Under the pieces are notes generated by a model that worked only from the letters and a program-made list of their open reading frames with translations, searched no databases and was not told where the DNA came from. A DNA stretch of 64,000 bases from Cymbidium sinense. Taxonomy: Eukaryota; Streptophyta; Magnoliopsida; Asparagales; Orchidaceae. The DNA lies in assembly GCA_021442155.1 (NCBI GenBank), contig CM038221.1, forward strand, positions 26,875,906 to 26,939,905. Reading direction: 5' to 3'. The position numbers were made by a program, and so were the translations under genes. Shown here in pieces: positions 24,860 to 37,160 of this stretch (position 1 is the first letter of the stretch; each line of letters starts with the position of its first letter).

Positions 24860-25094
24860 ATATATATATATATATATTATATAATTTGTATATATTTATA
24901 TATTTGATATTTAAATTTAGATATTTATTTATTTAATATTTTTTGTGATTAAAAAAGTATTTATTTTTAAAAAGTGAATGATGATGATATTTTTGATGTG
25001 ATAGTAAAAAATTTGATCATTATATTTATATATATATATAAATTGAAATATAAGTATTAGATGTATATAAGAATGGTATGTTATGTATATAAAT
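24860..25094. mobile_element. second adjacent MITE copy
   Basis: It carries the core AAAAAGTGAATGATGATGATATTTTTGATG and a right end TATAAGAATGGTATGTTATGTATATAAAT like the other copies. It follows the previous copy almost directly. The left terminus is weak. Confidence 0.55.
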
Positions 25095-25371
25095 TAATAA
25101 AAAAAATTTAATTCAATTGACACGTCCCTCTGACGTGTAGTACAGATGACACTGTCATTTCTCGGTCCTTTTTTCGCAATTGTGTTTAAAAATGTCCGCA
25201 TTCCGAATCTCAAATAGCCGAAAGTGGAAGGAACGGTCATGTATCTCCGCCAAATTTCATATAATTTAAAAGAGGGTGGGGTGGGGCCCACTCCACCTCG
25301 CTGCTTTAGTTAGTATTCATTCCTTCGTTTGATCTTTCAGCCGATTTAATAATAATAATAATAATAATAAT
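25095..25371. other. GC-richer block, promoter-like, ending in (AAT)n
   Basis: Against AT-rich flanks this block contains CTGACGTGTAG, AAGTGGAAGGAACGG, GGGTGGGGTGGGGCCCACTCC and a TTTAATAATAATAATAATAA tract at 25347-25371. The GGGCCCAC and ACGTGT words are common in plant promoters, but no transcription unit follows. It may be an orphan promoter cut off from its gene by the retrotransposons downstream. Confidence 0.3.
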
Positions 25372-26450
25372 CTCTTTTATTTGCATACATAGTTTAGTTT
25401 CAGCAATTATAAAAATTAGTGGGTCCGTTTGCATAAATTCATCCGTTAGATCCAAGTCAAAATAGAAACGGTTTCAAATAGTAATGCTTTGCTCAACCGA
25501 GTTTTCATTTTGTTAATCATTATTATGGTTCTTATTATTGTGAAATCTCATAAATTAATCACAAGCTTGCATGATACTGTAGGGATGCAGCGTCATCAGC
25601 ATATTATATTATGAGATTTTGTTGAGTCTTTTTATAAAAAAAAATTAAGTTAATATCTTTGTATTATTATTCTTTTAAATAAATAGAATATTGTCTTTAT
25701 TAATATAATTTTAAATAAATTTGAAAATCATTGAATTTGTTTTGGGATGAATATATTATAAGAATAATCAATTAATTTTGGAGAATTTATTTATCTAATA
25801 CTAAAATTTTTATTATATTTATATAAGTAATATTTAAATTTTTAATATCATATCAAAAATATCAATATCATTACTTTTTAAAAATAAAATATATCTTTTA
25901 ATACATAAAAAAGTGTTATTTATATAAATTAAATTTTAGATATTATATATATATATAAAAGAATTATAAATTTTTTATTAAATTTTTATTATATTTATCT
26001 TAAAATAAATTCAAATTTTTTAAAAATATCATAATTTAATTTTGAACAGGATATTCTCTCTTAATTTTTTATAAATGATTTCTAAACTAGCTTGGTATTA
26101 ATTTTATTTCGTTAAGCTGTGAGTTGAACTTGTTCAGATCAAATATTAAATTTAGTAAATCACTTGTAATTCTATGCTTAGTGATTGAGAGTTATGGCTT
26201 TCAATCAAGAGGTCTTTGATTCAAATTCTTGTACATAATGTGTGTATGAGTTTGTAATTTAATTCGCTCCAATTTCTCTTCTAATTTTTTTTTGAAAATG
26301 TAAGAAGTCATAAGGTGAGAAAGAATTAAATTTTAGTGAACTAGCTGTTGATTAAGAGTTTGAGGAAAATGTGACTTTTAGGGAAATTTTCATGGAAGTG
26401 AAAATAATGTGGGATACTTGTGGTGTTTACTTTTAGTTTAGTGTGTCATC
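25372..26450. other. AT-rich intergenic sequence with a weak MITE copy
   Basis: The stretch 25790-25970 repeats the MITE core (TAATATCATATCAAAAATAT) and part of a right end. The rest has no recognised content. GGTCTTTGATTCAAATTCT near 26200 recalls a pol III B box, but no A box at proper spacing was convincing. Confidence 0.4.
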
Positions 26451-29039
26451 TCAATAAGTATATCCTCAGATCTGCGTGATATTCCTTATAGGTCTTCGAC
26501 TGTACTAAAGATTTTTCCCTTATTTTATATGGATGAATAAATTAGGGTTTATTTAAAAGTTCTAAGTTTTATGAGGGCAAGCTATAGTTAACATTTTAAG
26601 GAATGAGTTCTTAGAATACTCGAGTAAAAGCAATTTGTTGTCCAGAATTCAAAGATATGACTATCAATAAATTAGCTATATTTGGAAGATCAAATGGGTT
26701 AGATTGAAAGAAAAGACTTATTATCGAAGCTAAAAGGAGATGAGTAGGGGATGCTCATGATACTATGAAGCTTAATGAACATCCCAAACTATCATATGGT
26801 TGGGTTTTATATGTTTGAAATTAAGGAGAATTATATATTTGAGTTGAAATTTTATTAAAAATTTAGGATTTATAATTCCACAATACAAGATTGTGAAAAT
26901 GCCTAAGAGGTGAGGATTTATGCTTGTAGCCCCAAAGGAAAATAACAACATCAGATCTTAAATCTAGGGAGCTTCAGCGAGGGCCAAAACACGACTTAAA
27001 TCTAAGATAAAAGTGGGTATATTATTTACCTTCATAAGAGAGTAAAACACCATTGGACTTGCTTTGTGGGGAGCTAACTCCTATGTTTTAAAATCATTTG
27101 ATCAAGTCATATGTTTTGCAAGATGACTATGTTGTTTTTATTTAGAAAGAAAACCAAAGTCCTTAAATCTACTCCCTAAAAGACTAGAGCATGAGTGGTA
27201 TGAATAATGACTTAGTCTAATGCAAATTGTATCAAATTTTATTTAATTTTGTAATCTTTATTTTGACACAGGCTTTAGGATTTTATATACCTAAATGCAT
27301 GATGAAATGGGTTATGGGCTAAATCAAAAGAGAAAGTTATGTTTTCCATCATAGGCTCTGAAAGGTCATGCCTTTTTCTTATCTGGAAAAGATGAAAACC
27401 CTATCTTAATAAGAGTGAAATAAAATGACATGCATGATATTAAGCATACAACATCCAACTAAAGGTTGCTAAATATTTTATTATCTTGATTATGTCCTAG
27501 GCTTTATGTGAGGTTATGAGTTTTTTTAAAAAACTTAATTATGAGTTGTAGTTGGGATAGAAAATTTATTTTTTCATAAGAGCTTAAATGGATCGAGGTC
27601 ACACATTAAATCATCATATATGAAGAAACTAGAAAAATACATGACATTTCTGTTGCATAATGTAAACAAATGATCAAACAATTTATAACCTCAATGTGAA
27701 AGAATAATGCGGTTGCAATGGCCATAAAACCAAAAAAAATGTATAGTCAGCTTTACCCTTATACATCATGGTATATGAAAGAATAATTACAATTAATGAT
27801 AAGTGTTATGGGGATCTTCAAGTCTTCATGCTCCCTCATTTCTTCATTTGATTTACTCATTTGATTTTGTAGACTTAGTATCACATGATTAAACTTTGCC
27901 AATGCTCATCTCTAACCCCCATAACACTTAACCAAATTCCTAATGTATAATTACATTAAAAGAATGGAAAAGTAAATCTAACTACACTTGCAAAATAATT
28001 ATTAGCTAAACACACCATACAACCCAAGTAGTTATATGGATAATTTGGAGTTAGCACCTTGGACTTGGGTAACTAAGTCCACCTGTCCTAATGTAGATTA
28101 TGCTTAGGGGTTAAGCAATATTCATAGCAAAATGTTTATATTTTTATTACAGTGGTCTCTTAAGCACAATCTCCTGTAGAAAACATGATTAGGCTAATCA
28201 CGGCCTAACATCCAGTCTACGAAATATACACCCTAACATCCAGTCTACAACAGTACATCACAAAATGAACATATAGCAAACCATACACCGTCTTAACATA
28301 AAGCTAGAAGTGGTGACTTAATCTAATGTGTGTGTTAAGGCTTGTATAGTATGTCCTAGCTAGGCTTTAGAGTTATCATTCTCTAAGTATGAACGTCATT
28401 TAATTATAAAGGGTGGTTTCAATTTAGATGGTTTAATTAATTTGGAAATTTTACTTAATGTTTTCTTTCGTTTCATTTGACCTACACTTAACAACTATAT
28501 GTTATGAAGAGAAAGAAAATGAGGATCATCTTTATCCCTACCTCTTTTATCCCTACCTTAAGTCACATCTAAAATAAATTAATTAATCAATTCCCTTTAG
28601 TGAATGACTTATTACATGTTTTAATTAGTCCTAAGTTTAGGTTCACTTTAAATAAACTCATTCAATAAGAAATGCATCTTAAGATTAGTTGGAATGAATT
28701 ACTATCACATAACACATGTTTATTCATTTCTTTCCATCATATATATCATGCATATGATTAAATCCTAAGCATAACTATACATATAATTTATATCTTAGTA
28801 CACTTAAATGATGAATGTGAATAAATGTGTTTAGAATTAATATTTCATTTGATTGTATGATTTTGCCATATTAATTTAAAGCTCTATCTAAATTCTTATG
28901 TAAAAGCATAAAGAAAGAACCTTAAATCACATGACTAATCAACTCAACCAATTAAGCAAAGTATGAATGCATGTCTTTGTTTTAATAGAAAGATGGGGGT
29001 TTTCATTCATTAGCTAAGTACACATTCACATATATAAAA

Positions 29040-29400
29040 TTTTTAAGCAAGTATGCACATTGTATTGCACCAAAGGAATGAGGTAGGAACCTCCTTGAGG
29101 CTACTTAAAGTCGAGCATCCCTAGAATGTCCAGACTAATATACCAATTATCTTTAGATATATATGGATGTATAAACAATTACAAGAATAGAAAGTCATGC
29201 AAAAATCATATTTTGATTTGATTGATTTATTTTATGTAAATGAATTAAAGTTATATTTAAATTCTAATGTCCAAATGTATAATAATGAAATCAAGCAGGT
29301 ACGTCACCATTATTCTACACTAAGGAAAGAAGTAGGAACCTCCTTAGGGCTATTTAAAGCCATGTGTCCCTGGGATGTCCAGACTAATATACCCGCTAAC
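29040..29400. repeat. local ~245-bp duplication within LTR copy A
   Basis: GTAGGAACCTCCTT, a short TTAAAG stretch and ATGTCCAGACTAATATACC occur at about 29083-29143 and again at 29327-29390. Copy B has this passage once (39.66-39.74 kb), so the duplication arose in copy A or its lineage. Confidence 0.7.
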
Positions 29401-31788
29401 ATTCTTACTTATACAAATCAACAAATGAATGCAAGGAAGAGACTTTATTTCATACACTAAATTTATATTCACTTGCATTTTCTATATATATATATAACTA
29501 AAATTATAATATATATGTATACTCATTCATTAATAAACTTTTGAAAATATATTTGAGATTTAATAGCGATACTAGCCACACATATTTTTAATTTAAATCA
29601 ACACATGCAATTTGACATAAAAGAAATTATTTTAATTAATTAATTTTAAAAGAGATGGATGCATGAATCATATGACATACAACATTTAGCATGATTGGAA
29701 GGAAATAAAATAACACAAGTATGTGATTTCATTCAATCCAACTAAGTCCTAAGGACAATCAAACTAAATAAGATTATTTAAAATAAACCAAAGTTCTTTA
29801 ATGTCATTTCATTTTCATGTTTGATTTGATTTAAGGAATGTGAAAGAGGTTTGCTAATCCTAATCTCATCCCCCATGTGTGAGTTAATTTGGTTTAATGA
29901 AGAAGAATTAGGTTGATTTTATATCTTAATTAGGTTAGGGTATGAATTAAGTCAATTAATTAATACTTACCTATGTCACCTTAAGTTAATTAACTAATTA
30001 ATAATGAGCCAATATGATATGCAATCACATGAAAAGTAAATTAGTAATGCTCCCACGAAATTAAAGGGGTCTAATGTAATTGGCTAATGATTAATAGTTA
30101 ATTAGGCTTAAGGGATTTGATTATTTATTTTTATGATTTTCTTACATATATAAGCTAACCATAATTTCATTAAATTCTTTTAGACTATTAAACATCTAAA
30201 GGGCTACCCAAAAATGATTAAAGGTAATTAGATGTGAATTGGATTTTAGATTGAGTTAATTAAGCTCATTAATCCATTTGGTTAAGCATTAAATATGTTC
30301 AATTAATGAAATGAAATTAACTTAAGGAAAGAGATCAAGAAAGAGGCCTTAATCTCAATCCTGAAGTCCTAAATTTGATCACTTAAGCTCTGATTTTATC
30401 TTGAAGATTAATTAATTAATTAAGCAATTAATTACCTCATTAATCATTAATTAATTTGATTTCAAAAAGTAAAGAAAATTTAGGAAATGAATTAGGAAAA
30501 ATAACACAATCACATTCCCTAAGCTCCCTTATTATTCAATAGAGGTAATTAAGCTTCAATAATTAATTAAACCAGTGTTCATTCACTAATTACCACTAAT
30601 TAAATTAAGAGAGTGATTAAGGCTTAATCCATTAATTTATCTAATTAAGCAACCAATAAAATCCCATAAAAATAGGGGAGGTAGAGGTCATCCCCCTAAA
30701 CATCAACAAAAAATTTAAGATTAATTGGGTGATTAATTAATGAGTAATTAAGCTAATTAAATTTTCAATTGAACCTTAATTAAGCCAACATAATTGTTCA
30801 AAATTAATTAATAATAATTTTCCTAGATTCTACTTTGAAATACCTTCAAAATGAGCCATAGTTTGCATTTTTTTGGATTTCTCTAGGATTAGTTATGATT
30901 TTTAGAAGTTCAGGCTTAAAAATAGATTAATTAAGCATAATTAAAGCCTTAATCCCATTGGGCCATGTGGCGGACGCATGCTCTTTTCATGTGGTAGCGA
31001 TGGGATTATTTAAGTTTGACATTCCCGGACTCGGATTGCGGTGGATGTGTTTTCCCGTGGACATCTAATATAAGATCGAAGGGCTACAATTCAATCCGCA
31101 GTTAAGGATGGAAATCAGGGGATCTAACGCACGATTTGGTCACGACCGTCCATTCTAATCACGCGGAACGGATGCCCCATGATCTTCCTCCTTCATGAGC
31201 GACGAAAGATGAATGTCGCCTGCCTTTCCCCGTTCGATCCGAGCTCACCCGAGCTCAGATTTCCTCCAAAATAATCCCACACCTTCGAGGAAGGGAGATG
31301 CACACATCCAATGGCTAAGATTTGCTTAAATGCACATTCACTTTACAAAGGACCAAACAATTTTAACTAGGGAGCTCAATTTTGCAAAATTACCTCACCG
31401 GAGATAATATGCAGTGGATGAGGTAGCCGTAAAGAGGCGAAATACAGAAGATTGGGTTTGATTTGGTGTAGAATGCTCAGTCGACCAATCCACGTGCATA
31501 AGAGCCTCAGCTTCGATCAAACTCCGGTCTCCGGTGGTCGAGAAGGCTCGTGGATTATTCAGTTGGCTTTGACGAAGTATGAGGATGGTGTGTGTGTGAG
31601 GAATTGGTATTTGATCAAGTGGAGGAGGAGTATTGCATGGGATAAGCTTGTCTATTTTGATTTTGCTCGGGGAGGAGGAAAGGCCGATCGAGGAAGCTCG
31701 GGGAGACTATTGGGAAGTCTCTGGATTTTGAAAATTGCTTAGGAAAGTCTCAAGAATCGAAAATGTGTCAATTTTTGCTTGAATTGAG

Positions 31789-31800
31789 GGGGTATACCCC
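31789..31800 (-). promoter_or_regulatory. putative LTR core promoter, copy A
   Basis: The perfect palindrome GGGGTATACCCC contains a TATA-like core and corresponds in position to the motif at 42004-42018 of copy B. It lies near the middle of the ~9-kb repeat, with W-box-like clusters 0.5-0.9 kb upstream on the minus strand. Retroelement promoters normally lie in the LTR, which supports the LTR reading. Confidence 0.45.
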
Positions 31801-32309
31801 TTGCATTTGATGGATGGACGAGATCCTAAAATTGGTGATTCACGTGCCAGTCGTGAGGGGCCATTGGTGCCATGTGGCTCGCCATGAGTGGTTGAAGCCA
31901 TGTCAGGCCACCCAAGGGAGGATTTGGGCAGATGGTGTGGGATTGCTCCTTCTTTGTGTCCATGGTGGGTTTGGCCATGAGAGGGGGAAAGGAAGAGATT
32001 ACCTTTGGCACATGGCAAGTGCTAGGTGTGTGTAGAGTGGGCTAAGGTATCTTAGGAATGCCTCATTTGGCAAGTGGAGGGCTGCTATAGGAAAGGCAAA
32101 GTGGACTTTGCCACTTATGACAAGAATCCTATGTAAAGAGCTTTGCACATTGGTCAATTCCCATGGATTGGGTCCCACTTGGATTTGGGCTAGCTTGGGG
32201 TTGACATAGGGTCATTTTGGGTTGTGTTAGGTCAGCCACCAAGATTCCATAAGGTGGCTTTGAGTGATTTGACTTCATATGATCAAAATGGATTCATTTG
32301 GGTTATGTT

Positions 32310-32700
32310 GGGTTGGGTTGACCAATTGGTCAAATTAGGTCAAACCAGGACTTAAGTTAGGTTCCTATGATGATTTGGGATGTTTTGTTCAATTAGTTTT
32401 GATTAATTTGACTTAGGTTTGAATTTGACTCATTTGGAATTGAAAAGGTCAAATGGGTCAAGTTGACCAATTTGACCAATTTGACCAAGTTGACCAATTT
32501 GACCAATTTGACCAATTTGACCAAATTGGGTTGGGTTAGGTGTTGAGTGAAGTTCAATTGGTTGATTGAAAGTAATTGTAGGCTTTGGTTTGGTTTAATT
32601 TGGAATTAATTTAGATTTTGACCAATTTGACCCTTTAGGTCAATTTGGGCTAGGTTGGATCAAGTTGACAAATTGGTCAAATTGGGCTCAATCATAGCTT
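32310..32700. promoter_or_regulatory. cluster of TTGAC(C/T) cores (W-box-like), copy A
   Basis: Around twenty TTGACC/TTGACT words, counting both strands, lie within 400 bp; seven form the tandem at 32461-32526. TTGAC(C/T) is the core bound by WRKY factors. The cluster is 0.5-0.9 kb upstream of the putative minus-strand LTR promoter. Binding is inferred, not shown. Confidence 0.5.
32461..32526. repeat. 9-bp tandem repeat (TTTGACCAA)n
   Basis: Seven near-perfect 9-bp units; copy B has only about three imperfect ones at 42.57-42.6 kb, so the array has expanded in copy A. Confidence 0.9.
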
Positions 32701-33929
32701 TGGTCAAGTTCAATAAGTGATTTGGAATGAACTTAAGCCATTGTTGCAATCAATTTGGATCAAATCATGATTTGAGTCATTTTGGCTTTTTAGGCCAATG
32801 GCATAAGAGATGAAGGAAGGATCCACTGAGGGATCAAGGATGTGAACCTTCCACTAGGGAAGTAGGTTTAGATTATTCATTGAGGATAAAAGTTTGATTT
32901 TGATATGATTTGGGTAGAAAAGATCCGCTGGGGATGATGAACCTTTTGGAGGTTCATATCATCCACTGGATAAGATTTGACTAGGTTTTATGAGCTCCAC
33001 AGGAGAGGAGATGATTAGCCTCTGGGAGAATTGGTTGATTTGATTAGTGGGGCATCCATTGGGGATAAGAGTTTAATTTGATTTGTTGACTTGTGATTTG
33101 AGGCTCCAATGGGGAGAGGATATGATCTTGATTTTGAGGCACATGCTAGAGAATGGATCAATCCGCTGATAAGATGGATTTAAATTTGGACTCCACAGGA
33201 GGATGATGATAGAAAATGGACCTTTGCGGTGTGGATGGATCCACTAAGAAGAGGCTAATATCAACCTAGACCTGCCTTAGATTTACAAATTCAAAGGAAT
33301 AGTCTACCATCCATCAGGTAGGGCTAACTAATCTAAGGGTTGCCTTTTGTGTGCAATGATCAAGTTTGGAAGAGAGCTTGTTGTCTTACAACTTTCTGAA
33401 CAAGGAACCACTGGGGTGATTAGTTGATAGCACAACAAATCAAACCCGACTTAAGATGACTATTTGAACGAATGCCATTGTGGACTCACATCGACTCAAG
33501 AATAGTCATAATTAATTTCATTTGATGGATTGGTATGATGGATTTACTAAGAAGGGGCTATTAGACATTTAGATTTACAAATCAAAATGATAGTCTACCT
33601 ATGTGAGCTAACCAATGAGTGCCTTTGAATGGTCAAGTTAGGAAGAAAGCTTGTAGACTTACAACTTGTTGTTGAACAAGGAATTGGGGTGATGATTGAT
33701 AGCACAACAAATGGACTTAATATTATATATTAGAAAGAATGCTAATAGATTATCTTTAAGTGATGATTGGGGTGATTTTGGTGAACAAGTCAAAGATAAG
33801 GGTGTTTGAGAGAGAGTAAAGAAATCTCAACTCAAAAGTAGTTAGCAATTTATGGGGAGTTTTGGCTACCCTAAAGATAGGATTCTTGGGAAAAGGTGAT
33901 TTGAGGGGTTTTCTCCTAATCACAAGCAA

Positions 33930-33931
<2 letters not shown>

Positions 33932-33973
<42 letters not shown>
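33932..33973. repeat. (TA)n microsatellite
   Basis: A TA run of about 42 bp in LTR copy A, replacing an AATAAATTTGTTTGTTTATT passage in copy B (45.53 kb). Confidence 0.9.
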
Positions 33974-33978
<5 letters not shown>

Positions 33979-35339
33979 TTATTTATATGTTTTGATCTTG
34001 GATTATGGAGGGACCCTTTGAAGGAGCTTATATTAGCTAGTCTTTATCTTTAAACATCTTTGGACCAGGAGAATGCATATTCACAAGATAAATTCTCTAA
34101 GCAGGGGTGGTTTCTTGAAAGTGGGATAATCCAAATAATGAGGTAATTAATTGGGGCGTGATCCAAATAGAATGCCCAAGGGAGGTGGTAGATTTATCTA
34201 GAACCTTGTAAAGAAAACTATATGTATTGGTGGCCAACTCATAGAAAGCGTCAATCTTATCGCCAAGAGTGGTGTATCGACCGTGGGTCCTTTGCAAGAT
34301 GTTAACACCAACCAACCTAAGCGCCCATGGTTGCGAATCAATCTAAAAAAGAGCATGGGACTTACATCTTCCTAAAGCGAGATTGCCGATAGTCTCTTAT
34401 AATCTTTCGACCTAGGGCTGCTCGGTGTCATTGTACTTAAGAAGAAGCATGACATCTTCTAAAGTAGGGATCAACTGACCCTGACACAATGATTACAATT
34501 TGGCTTTGTTGGGAGTCATAAAGGGTGAGCTGACTTGAAGTCAGGAAAGGACGTTGGGACTTACCTAATTCTCAATCTCAAGTTAGTTCATGATGGTTCA
34601 AGAAGAAAAATGTCTTACATCCTCTTAAATGAAACCAACATGAGGGTTTAATTAAGGCCATGTTAACAAAGCTTATTGTTTGCGGTGGTCGTCGAAATGA
34701 AAGCGTAGAGACTTACATTCTCTAACAAGGGACTGGGTGACACACTAGCAAGGTAGCATGTTCTTGACCTAGAGCGATATGAGAGAGTGCCACGAGGGCT
34801 TGCTACATCAAAATAGCAGACAAGATATGTGTTTATGTGTTTGTCATTTTTCATATGTTCATGATTAGGTTAAGAAGCGAAATAGACTTACATCTTCTTA
34901 AAAATCAATATGAGGTAGCTACGCAATAAAATACCATGCTAACAAGGCACTCGTCAGTGTGCATCGATCAAATGAGGAAAAAAGCATATCAGACTTACAT
35001 CTTCTGACAAGGACCACGTGACACTTAAGATAGCATGTCACTTACAGATTGATAAGAAGTGAGTGCCATAAGGGCTTGCTCTCATCAAAGTAATGAGACC
35101 AAAAATATCATGTGTTTTGTGTTGTGAAAGAAGGAATAGGATGTCACTGGGTTCCTTACACACCTACACATTGGATTCACAAACAAAGATATTTCTAACC
35201 AATATGAAGAGATGTAATTTGAAATGAAGAGAAGTTTATTGATAATTATTTTCAAACAAGATTTATGTATAATATTTCTTGGTGAGCCATTGATTGGAAG
35301 CAATCTCCTTTACAATTTATAAGCTGATAGGATCCTCCT

Positions 35340-36237
35340 TGGTATGCCTTTTTTATGGTGAATGGGCCTTCCCAAGTGGGTTCAAACTTTCCTCCCATCT
35401 TTCAACGGGCAACAATTGGTCTCCTTAGAACTAAAACAAGCTCTCCTACTTGAAAAACTCTAGGATGGATGAGCTTGAATCATTTTAGCTTTGTATAACT
35501 TGAGATTCTAGCATGCGGTAGCTCTCCTCTAAACCTTTGAGCTCTTCTAATCACAACTTTGCATTCTACTCTGTTGTGATCTTACTACCTATAGTTATCC
35601 TTATTAATGAGAGTTGGACTTCTAATGGTAGAACACATACCATATACTAAGAAAAGGGTGATTGAGTAGAATCTATGTAATATAAGCCAAGGCTTCAACT
35701 ACTCATGCACTATCACTTATTATCATCGAGTGTCTTCTTTAATATTTGGATGAGAGTTTTGTTGAAGGCTTCTGCTAAGTCATTTGCCCTTGGATAATAG
35801 ATGGTGGAATATCTCCAATCTATGCTTTGTCTTTGGGCAAAACTGTTGATTTTAGTGCTCTTGAATGCATTATGGATATAAGTTATGCTCAAACCTATAT
35901 AAATATGGTTCTAAAATTAGAGCATGTGGTTTTGACCTCTCAGAGTGGGATTGCCTCCACCCATTTGGATAAGTAATTCTAGAATGAATATGACCCTTGG
36001 AAGAAGGATCAATACCCACTTTGTGGTAAACACTGAATGGCCATGCCAATGTATGTAGAATATTGGGTGGTTGGTGAAGACCACACCGTCGTGTACTTGA
36101 CATTGGTGGCATCTCCTAGCTACATCCATGTAGTCTGTGATTATTGAAGGCCAGTAGTATCCTAGTCTCTTGATCTTGGATTTCATCTTCAGATCAGATT
36201 GGTGAGCTCCACATAAACTTGAGTGTTCCTCGGTCAT
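35340..36237 (-). pseudogene. Ty3/gypsy integrase remnant, element A
   Basis: Reading leftwards on the minus strand, the N-terminal zinc-binding part at 35917-36237 is clear: H-S-S-L-C-G-A-H-Q, YYWPS, and RCHQCQV give the HHCC pattern. The core is broken; the two Asp of the DDE triad are not recognisable, but DWRYSTIYYPRA and AEAFNKT near 35770-35840 keep the region with the Glu. A (W)GPF-like tail with KAYQGxS sits near 35340-35400. Frames change several times, so this is a dead copy. Confidence 0.75.
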
Positions 36238-36442
36238 GATCTTACAGGCTTCATGTTTATCTAAATAATATAACCAAGTGTGATCGATTAAGTTTCCATC
36301 CGAGCGTGAGAAGCTTCACTGATGCTAATGACTTCTCTTGAGATAGTTTGCTTGTATTTAAATAATTATGAATGATTGCCTCCTGACTCATAATCCTTTT
36401 GGCAATGGTAACCTCCCTTAGAGAGTCTCTCAATGAGTTACA

Positions 36443-37160
36443 TCAATGACAAAGACTTCTATTTTGGACCCTTATTGATATGGACTCATCTTTCAGACAT
36501 GCTAGCTTTTTGGAAAGCTTGGCTAATGCATCTACTACTACGTTTTCTCCTCGAGGAATCTTGTAGATGATAACCTCTGGGATTTGAGCCAACAACTCCA
36601 TGGTATACTTGTGGTAATGATGGAGCTTAGGCTTTAGAACTTTGTAGGACCCAACAATTTGGTAGATAACTAATTGAGAATCCCCGAAGATGTTGATGTT
36701 ATGGATGCATAGCATAATGGCTAACTCCTGACTGGCAATCAGAGCCTCATATTCATCTTAGTTATTAGTGCATGGATTGGATAAATAATATGAAAATCTC
36801 ATCACATCACAGTATGGAGTTAGGAGAACTATTCCTACTCATGTCTTTCCTAGAATAGTAGATCATTGTTCTTCTCCCTTTTGAAAGGAAGCCGCACTAT
36901 GAAATACATCTCCCAATGGTGAATGCTAGTGTGCCCTAAGTTTATGATTTGTTCATCAGGGAGGTCATCATTAAGGGGGAATCAATAGGAAGTGCATGTG
37001 TTGCTAAGAAATCTGCTAGTGCTTGTCCTTTCACCACACGGAGGGGTACAAAAGTGATATCAAACTACGACAAAATCATGAACCACAACCGTATGGTTTA
37101 TGGCGTTTATTTTTTTTTTGTGATAGGACACCATGTAGATCTTGAGTACTTATTGGGGTG
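36443..37160 (-). pseudogene. Ty3/gypsy second (archaeal-type) RNase H remnant, element A
   Basis: The frame at 36443-36715 reads INIFGDSQLVIYQI, YKVLKPKLHHYHKYTMELLAQIPEV, then PRGENVVVDALAKLSKKL: the second half of an RNase H domain with its Asp residues (GDS; DAL). Upstream (36720-37160) the sequence parallels 47.96-48.3 kb of element B. Beyond 37160 the next repeat starts, so RT, protease and gag are missing: a deletion from within the RNase H region to the 5' LTR. Confidence 0.75.

Larger units (their letters stand above)
26455..35340 (-). repeat. ~8.9-kb putative LTR, copy A (minus orientation)
   Basis: It matches the stretch 37195-46620 in the same orientation over nearly its whole length. 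Shared landmarks include GGTCTTCGAxTGTAC at the left end, GACACAGGCT (27.26/38.0 kb), CATCCAGTCTA (28.2/38.9 kb), the palindromic TATA (31.79/42.0 kb) and GATAxGATCCTCCTTxGTAxGCC at the right. It borders second RNase H and integrase remnants on the right, as expected for a 3' LTR of a minus-strand element. It lacks about 1.5 kb that copy B has at 42.87-44.41 kb and carries its own 250-bp duplication. Exact TG/CA termini could not be fixed. A long non-coding internal region rather than LTR is the alternative. Small frames inside it have no family match. Confidence 0.6.

Noticed and set aside
31452..32035. several 60-100-codon frames on both strands
   Set aside because: They lie around the putative LTR promoter, show no domain, and are not preserved in the matching part of copy B.
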